In this document: piece after piece, positions 58,986 to 64,000 of the stretch
Numbering within the stretch: the stretch's first letter is position 1
Layout of the letters: each line of letters opens with the position of its first letter
NCBI GenBank assembly: GCA_037043455.1
Contig: JAWPHD010005578.1
Location: forward strand, 91,001 to 155,000
Origin: Cyrtodaria siliqua
Taxonomy: Eukaryota > Mollusca > Bivalvia > Adapedonta > Hiatellidae
Reading direction: 5' to 3'
DNA: 64,000 nucleotides
Made by a program: the position numbers and the translations under genes
Notes under the pieces: generated by a model
What the model saw: only the letters and a program-made list of their open reading frames with translations
Told to the model about the DNA's origin: nothing
Database searches by the model: none

Positions 58986-59611
58986 AGGTGCTTACCAGTA
59001 TTGTTGAAACGACAGACTGGAAGAAACCATGGCATTACATGATATAATGAAGCTCAAGTAGGAAAACATATGTTTATAACAAAAACAAAATACACCACAG
59101 ACATGGTAGAAGGCGTATGTTTTCTGTTGAAGTTATAAGGCAATTGTGTTTGTCAGCTTAATGATAAACATCTACCAATTATAAAATAATAACCTCTCCA
59201 TACGAAAACGACTGTTAGACTGACAGATTCGTAATTAAAATGGCTTTATGATATAATTCACTTTCACTAAATAGCATTACAGAAACATAACATAAGCAGT
59301 GCTTACATTCAATTTATTAAATATTAATGAGTAAGTTATGACAAATAGCAAATATAATAAGGTATACATTAGCAAGTAACTTAAATTATTAATCAGTGTG
59401 GTCTGGGCAAGACCGGTTAGAAGTCATACTATAGTCCCCAAACGGGTGAGTCAGACAACAGGAATGTGGAGAAACTGAACTCCATAAATATAGGCTATGG
59501 CACGTTTATTGGCACTTAGCAACTATTACTCGAGGCATACACGGTACATTACAACGGAGACGCTACATTCGTTAGCATAATGATGTAAACACTCTAACAA
59601 AAGAGTAAAAA

Positions 59612-59679
59612 TCTTACTCTGCCAATCACCCGCTCCCTCCTCGCGTCTTACTCTGCCAATCACCCGCTCCCTCCTCGCG
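59612..59679. repeat. 34-bp tandem duplication
   Basis: TCTTACTCTGCCAATCACCC plus GCTCCCTCCTCGCG, twice in a row, nearly identical. Confidence 0.92.
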
Positions 59680-60233
59680 CTCTTAATATGGAAACTACTG
59701 TATGATACGTCCACACGAGTTCTGGACACTACCAAGCTACCATTGTTCAGATATTTGTTTATACTGTGATGTATATCAATAAAGACATCTGTTTAATGCT
59801 CATTAAAGCAAATATGATGAGGCACAAGTTAATGTAAATGCGTTATTTTTCCACTTCAGTTTAGCGTTTTCATATTTATCTTTCCCGAACAGGAATGCTT
59901 TTAAATTGGAAATGATCAATTATTTCCACTTTGTTTGCGAAAATTCCAGTTTGCTGAATACTATGGACCAATGGTTGTTTTACATTGCATTATATTACTA
60001 ATGTTTGCATTTTATTTGAAGTTAAACGTTAAACAATCGTAATGAATACACTGACAAAGTGGGAATACAAACACAAAGTAAGTGCAGTCAAGTATATAAT
60101 TATAGTGTAATAAATGATTATATTTTATTTCCGGTTAAGGTCATCTGCTCAAAATTTGCAAACTTTTTGTCAAGCAACATTTTAAGATTATATTGATATT
60201 GACAATGCTATGTTAAGAATGTTAATATATTAA

Positions 60234-60350
60234 CCTTCCTTCCTTCCTTCCTTCCTTCCTTCCTTCCTTCCTTCCTTCCTTCCTCCCTACCTTCCTACCT
60301 TCCTTCCTTCCTTCCTTCCTCTACCCCACGCTCTCTCCCTCCCTCCCTCC
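60234..60350. repeat. (CCTT)n microsatellite
   Basis: Runs of CCTT with some CCTA and CCCT variants over about 115 bp; one strand is purely pyrimidine for most of it, a potential triplex former. Confidence 0.95.
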
Positions 60351-62406
60351 TTGTCACGTGACCTGTCCTGTACTATCAGAGTAGCCAAATATTTACGATC
60401 AAGACATGTACCCGAATGCATAGAGTACCGGAGAGAAAAGGACATGACGTAGTACAAGCCATCGCAATGCAGCGTCGTTTACTAGAACTTCAACAATCTT
60501 CAATAAAATATAAATATATTGTATAGGACTAACAATACGCCAAAATGCATATACATCAGGGGTGGATTCAGGATTTCAGCTTAGTGGTGGTGTGGGGGGG
60601 GGGGGGGGGATGGGGGAGGGGTTGTGGGGCGTAAGATTTTGGTCAATTTTCAGGTCCATTTCTAGCCTCGTAAAACGGTTGCGGTACTGCATTGATAGGG
60701 TAAAAATGTCCGTTTTAAAATAAAAGGATTTAATAATGTGTTAATAAAACCACTCATTTCGGCCTTGAGCCAGGACCCAAAATTTTCGATATTGTTACCA
60801 ACTCAAGGGACAAATTCTACCATCACTTTTTGAAAAGAGCAATGTATATAGACTACATTTTTCCATGATAGCAATCTGGAATAGGTAGCTTATATAAAAA
60901 AAAATTGAACATTAATAGGTTATCATTGTAGCCTTTCAAATACGTGTTTGATGTTCATTTTTGAATGTCATGCTTGTGTGAATAATTATTGAAGTACTTT
61001 TTAAAGATGCACTTAAGTTTACAATTCATTGAGTTACATAAAGCGTAAATAAGCTTATTTTTAGCACTGAATTCAGTTTAAAATCTCTATTTTGCTTCAA
61101 ATTAGAAGTCAATTTACCCCACCCACTATAGACACATTTATATGCATTTAGTTTAGTTAATATTTTTTACAATATATGTGTAAACTTGTAAGAATCATTA
61201 ATTTACAACCTTTCTACATGATTTAAATAATATTATAATATGAATATGGGATTGTTATGATATATTGATAAAATTAAGTACTAAGCAATGTTCATGGCAT
61301 TGCACATATGTGTTCAGTAAGCCTGATAAGTTGAGACACATGCCAAACTGGAAGTATTAGCCTTCCTCAAAGTAACTGCAACATAAATAGTATTAACATG
61401 TTCTGATATATACATATATTGCACAGACGACACATAGTCCAAAGGATTCTAGATAAAGGAAATATGCGGTTTAACGTGTTTTTTTTTTAACAAAAGTATT
61501 TTTTTAGGTGTATGCGTCATGGCAATACTTATTATGATTACACATTTGGATTATGTATTACACATAAATACATGAATTAAACATTGCATATTGCAACGCA
61601 AAATCTTAAAAGTTGTCTATTTTAATACTTTTTAATTACAATTTATGCATATTTTAAGGATTTTTACACCTGAATTACCCCACCCATATACAACACAATG
61701 AAGAATTCTGCATATGAAATGTAAAAATAGTAGTATATGCATTTTCACGAACCATTTTTGTGTTACTGAAAAAAGAATCGACGAAGATGAATTGATTTGA
61801 ATTGGGGTTTTACGGCGCACCAACACACACATGTTATATGGCGCCAACAGGAATGAATATTCGACCCGGCACACTCTTCATTTACATCTAGATACAAATT
61901 GCAGAATGTGCCTAGAACCTTCTTACCTGCAGAACTGCAGAGTTGCTGCAAATTCTCTAATAAACACTCCATTTTTCGCTGGAACCACGACAATGCCACC
62001 ACTGAAGTAGCACTTGTAACAATACAGGTTTCATGATGAAAATAATGAACAGAAATGACAAAATTAACATGAATTCGGGGAAATTTTATACCCCTATGCC
62101 TGGATATGCAGTGGTCATATTCTTGCCCGGGAACCACACGGTGTCGACGAAGAAATATCTTTAGGGTGATCACTGTACTAACTACTTACCATGGCAACTA
62201 TTTATTAGTATTGGTGCAGTTGTTACAATATCAACTGCTTAGGATATGTATCTAAACTTAGGTTGTGATGTTCTCCGTACATGATTTAGAGTATGGAATT
62301 AACCTAGGATAGTAAGCATCAACCCTCCTTTTGCGCATGCGCATGCAAGTGTAATGATTATTACCTAAAAAAGAAGGTGTATTGCCAATGAAGAGAGAGA
62401 GGGAGC
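60351..62406. other. Gene-free stretch with repeat fragments
   Basis: Has a 16-base G run near 60595-60610 next to a 'CAGGGGTGGATTCAGGATTT' repeat fragment, and a short interspersed-repeat fragment near 61785-61850 ('GGGGTTTTACGGCGCACCAA'). No gene supported. Confidence 0.45.
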
Positions 62407-62452
62407 GTGTGTGTGTGTGTGTATGTGTGTGTGTGGGGTGGGGGGGGGGGGT
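62407..62452. repeat. (GT)n microsatellite with G run
   Basis: GT dinucleotides interrupted by one AT, then GGGGTGGGGGGGGGGG. Confidence 0.92.
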
Positions 62453-62514
62453 GTTGGATATATAGTCACTTAGGAACCTGCCCTACTGACGTGACGACTA
62501 GACACCTATGTTTC

Positions 62515-62715
62515 TTTAACATGATGGGAGAAAAAAACAAGCGATACACGGGATACACGGGATCGCCTTGTTTACGTCCCCATCCGACGGACGAGGGTAA
62601 AAGTGTCTTGCCTAAGAACACACCGACACACTTCACTGGCTCCGATGAGGCTTGAACCAGGGTCCTCTGAATTTAAAGTCCCCCGTGCTATCCACTGCAT
62701 CAACAGGCTGTATGC
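62515..62715 (-). mobile_element. tRNA-headed SINE, minus strand
   Basis: Read on the minus strand: box A-like 'GATGCAGTGGATAGCACG', box B 'CTGGTTCAAGCC', the body block 'CTTAGGCAAGACACTT' (resembling the conserved Nin-type SINE domain), and 'CGTCGGATGGGGACGTAAAC', shared with 13205-13380. Open frames across it are not genes. Confidence 0.7.
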
Positions 62716-64000
62716 GCTCAAGCAGGATGACTGCATTAAAATACATACAACTAAAATGTTAATCCGTCATAAAGGTTATATCCAAGAAGCTGGGTTCACA
62801 ACGGTCTCTCTAGTTAGCATCAAGTTCATGTATGTCGAGTTGCAATATGCCTGCAAGCCTTATATATGACCAGCTCATTGCTGTTTTGATAAACATGGCA
62901 ATTAATGCCTTGGGATAAAACAGGACAATTAAGAATACTCGGTACATATTATCTTACATAATATAACTTAATGTGACAATATAACATACATATAAGATAT
63001 AAAAAAAATTAAACGCTTCCAGATAAGAATCGGTACCTAGTGCATCGAGATAGATTACATTTAGTGATCACGGTTAGTTTACTGATGTTTACTCTAAAAG
63101 CTATATCCGACATACAGGTGCTACTGCAGTTAAAGTAGCTATCTCGCCAACAACAGCCACATTTTACAACATATGTACATCGTTTCTAAGCCTACTGACC
63201 ACGAGGTATATACATAACTTACATCGTTTGAGAATAAAACCTTTATAGATACAATATAAAAAGCTTTATCCAGCCAGACAAAAAAATATAATGGATAATT
63301 CATTTTACGCTTATTCAATTACGGATATTACAAAAACCCATGAATAAACATATATTTTTAATATACATATTCATTATTATATGAGATGAACACCTGGATA
63401 AAGTTTTGATAAACTGTTTTTGTAGTGTAATTTTGTCGTAATTTGCGGGTTATTTTAAAATTTGTATAACAAACACCTAAAAATCAACAGTTAAACCGTA
63501 AAATGCCTTTTATTTTTCTTTCTGTTTTTTTTTGCAATTTGTCGAAAATGCAGTGGTCTGCTTTGTGATTTTAGTTCGTGGATTTATTCAATATGCGATT
63601 TGTAAACATGTTTAAGTCTTCACAATGGAATACCTTATCAAAAGTCATATGCTCTATATATTTCAGTTCGCTTAAAACTTTTGAAGTGATTTTATGAAAA
63701 GTGTACAACTTCAAGCCATAAACAAGAGACCCACTCGCCTTGTCTCAAAGTGCTATCATGTTTTAAGAAACAACAACAATTTCTTTATATAAATCTGTAA
63801 AACTGTGACTCCCATATGTTTTCTTATATAATTCAATGTTATAGTGTGACCCCAGGGACAGGGCCAAATTTGATTCCAGGCTTGATTCAAGGGACACCAT
63901 TTAAATTATTTGGTACAGGACAATAATCTTAAGCTACATGTAGCTTATTACACATCTAGCTCTTGTAGTTTTAGAGAAGATGTTTATAGACGTTCCTACA
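62716..64000. other. Gene-free right end
   Basis: AT-rich sequence without recognised coding regions; no splice-consistent channel exon found. Confidence 0.45.

Larger units (their letters stand above)
58016..60233. other. DEG/ENaC intron or downstream region
   Basis: No further channel exon recognised. It holds a short degenerate tandem repeat around 'CAAAACAGTAAGTGTCTCTT' (58375-58460), a short repeat B copy (58912-58985) and a 34-bp duplication (59612-59679). Confidence 0.45.

Overview
This is AT-rich, intron- and repeat-dominated nuclear DNA of an animal, most likely a bivalve mollusc. The evidence for an animal is split genes with GT-AG introns (a cytosolic asparaginyl-tRNA synthetase and a DEG/ENaC channel). 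The evidence for a mollusc is a repeat landscape of tRNA-headed SINEs, long dispersed repeats built from 'GGTCAAGGTCAC' units, and repeats ending near 'GGGCCTCTTG'. The species cannot be named from sequence alone.

Layout. 1-3035: gene-free, with dispersed repeats. 3036-5951 (+): the last four coding exons of asparaginyl-tRNA synthetase; upstream exons lie outside the window or were not found. Its introns hold a foldback repeat and a 38-bp minisatellite that starts at a splice donor. 6-18.8 kb: no genes; dispersed repeats, SINEs, two long interspersed repeats and a 0.4-kb duplication. 18.8-20.0 kb (-): a decayed FkbM-family methyltransferase. 20-37.7 kb: mainly non-coding, with a Tc1/mariner relic that still encodes a helix-turn-helix, another TIR element, a 1.6-kb array of 70-bp satellite units and a second copy of the long repeat.

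37786-51882 is a complete but degenerate Polinton/Maverick DNA transposon of about 14.1 kb. It has 238-bp terminal inverted repeats flanked by the direct repeat CCTATA. It encodes protein-primed family B DNA polymerase, retroviral-type integrase, A32-like packaging ATPase, double-jelly-roll major capsid protein, a penton-like minor capsid protein, a fibre-like protein and several small conserved Polinton proteins. Polymerase, integrase, major capsid and at least four others carry nonsense codons or frameshifts. Zinc-finger protein, a 162-aa protein, ATPase, penton and fibre-like genes remain open. I found no maturation protease. The replication genes lie at the left and the morphogenesis genes at the right, in the blocks expected for a virus-like transposon; this copy cannot make its own polymerase, integrase or capsid.

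51.9-64 kb: a V-SINE-like element, a palindromic Tc1 remnant whose two arms each encode the transposase C-terminus, and the first three coding exons of a DEG/ENaC channel (+, 54860-58015). The second intron of that gene ends in a 33-bp tandem array that includes the acceptor. The rest is repeats and microsatellites. A theme of the window is tandem duplication across gene landmarks: a donor array, an acceptor array and an in-frame duplication of a stop-codon region.
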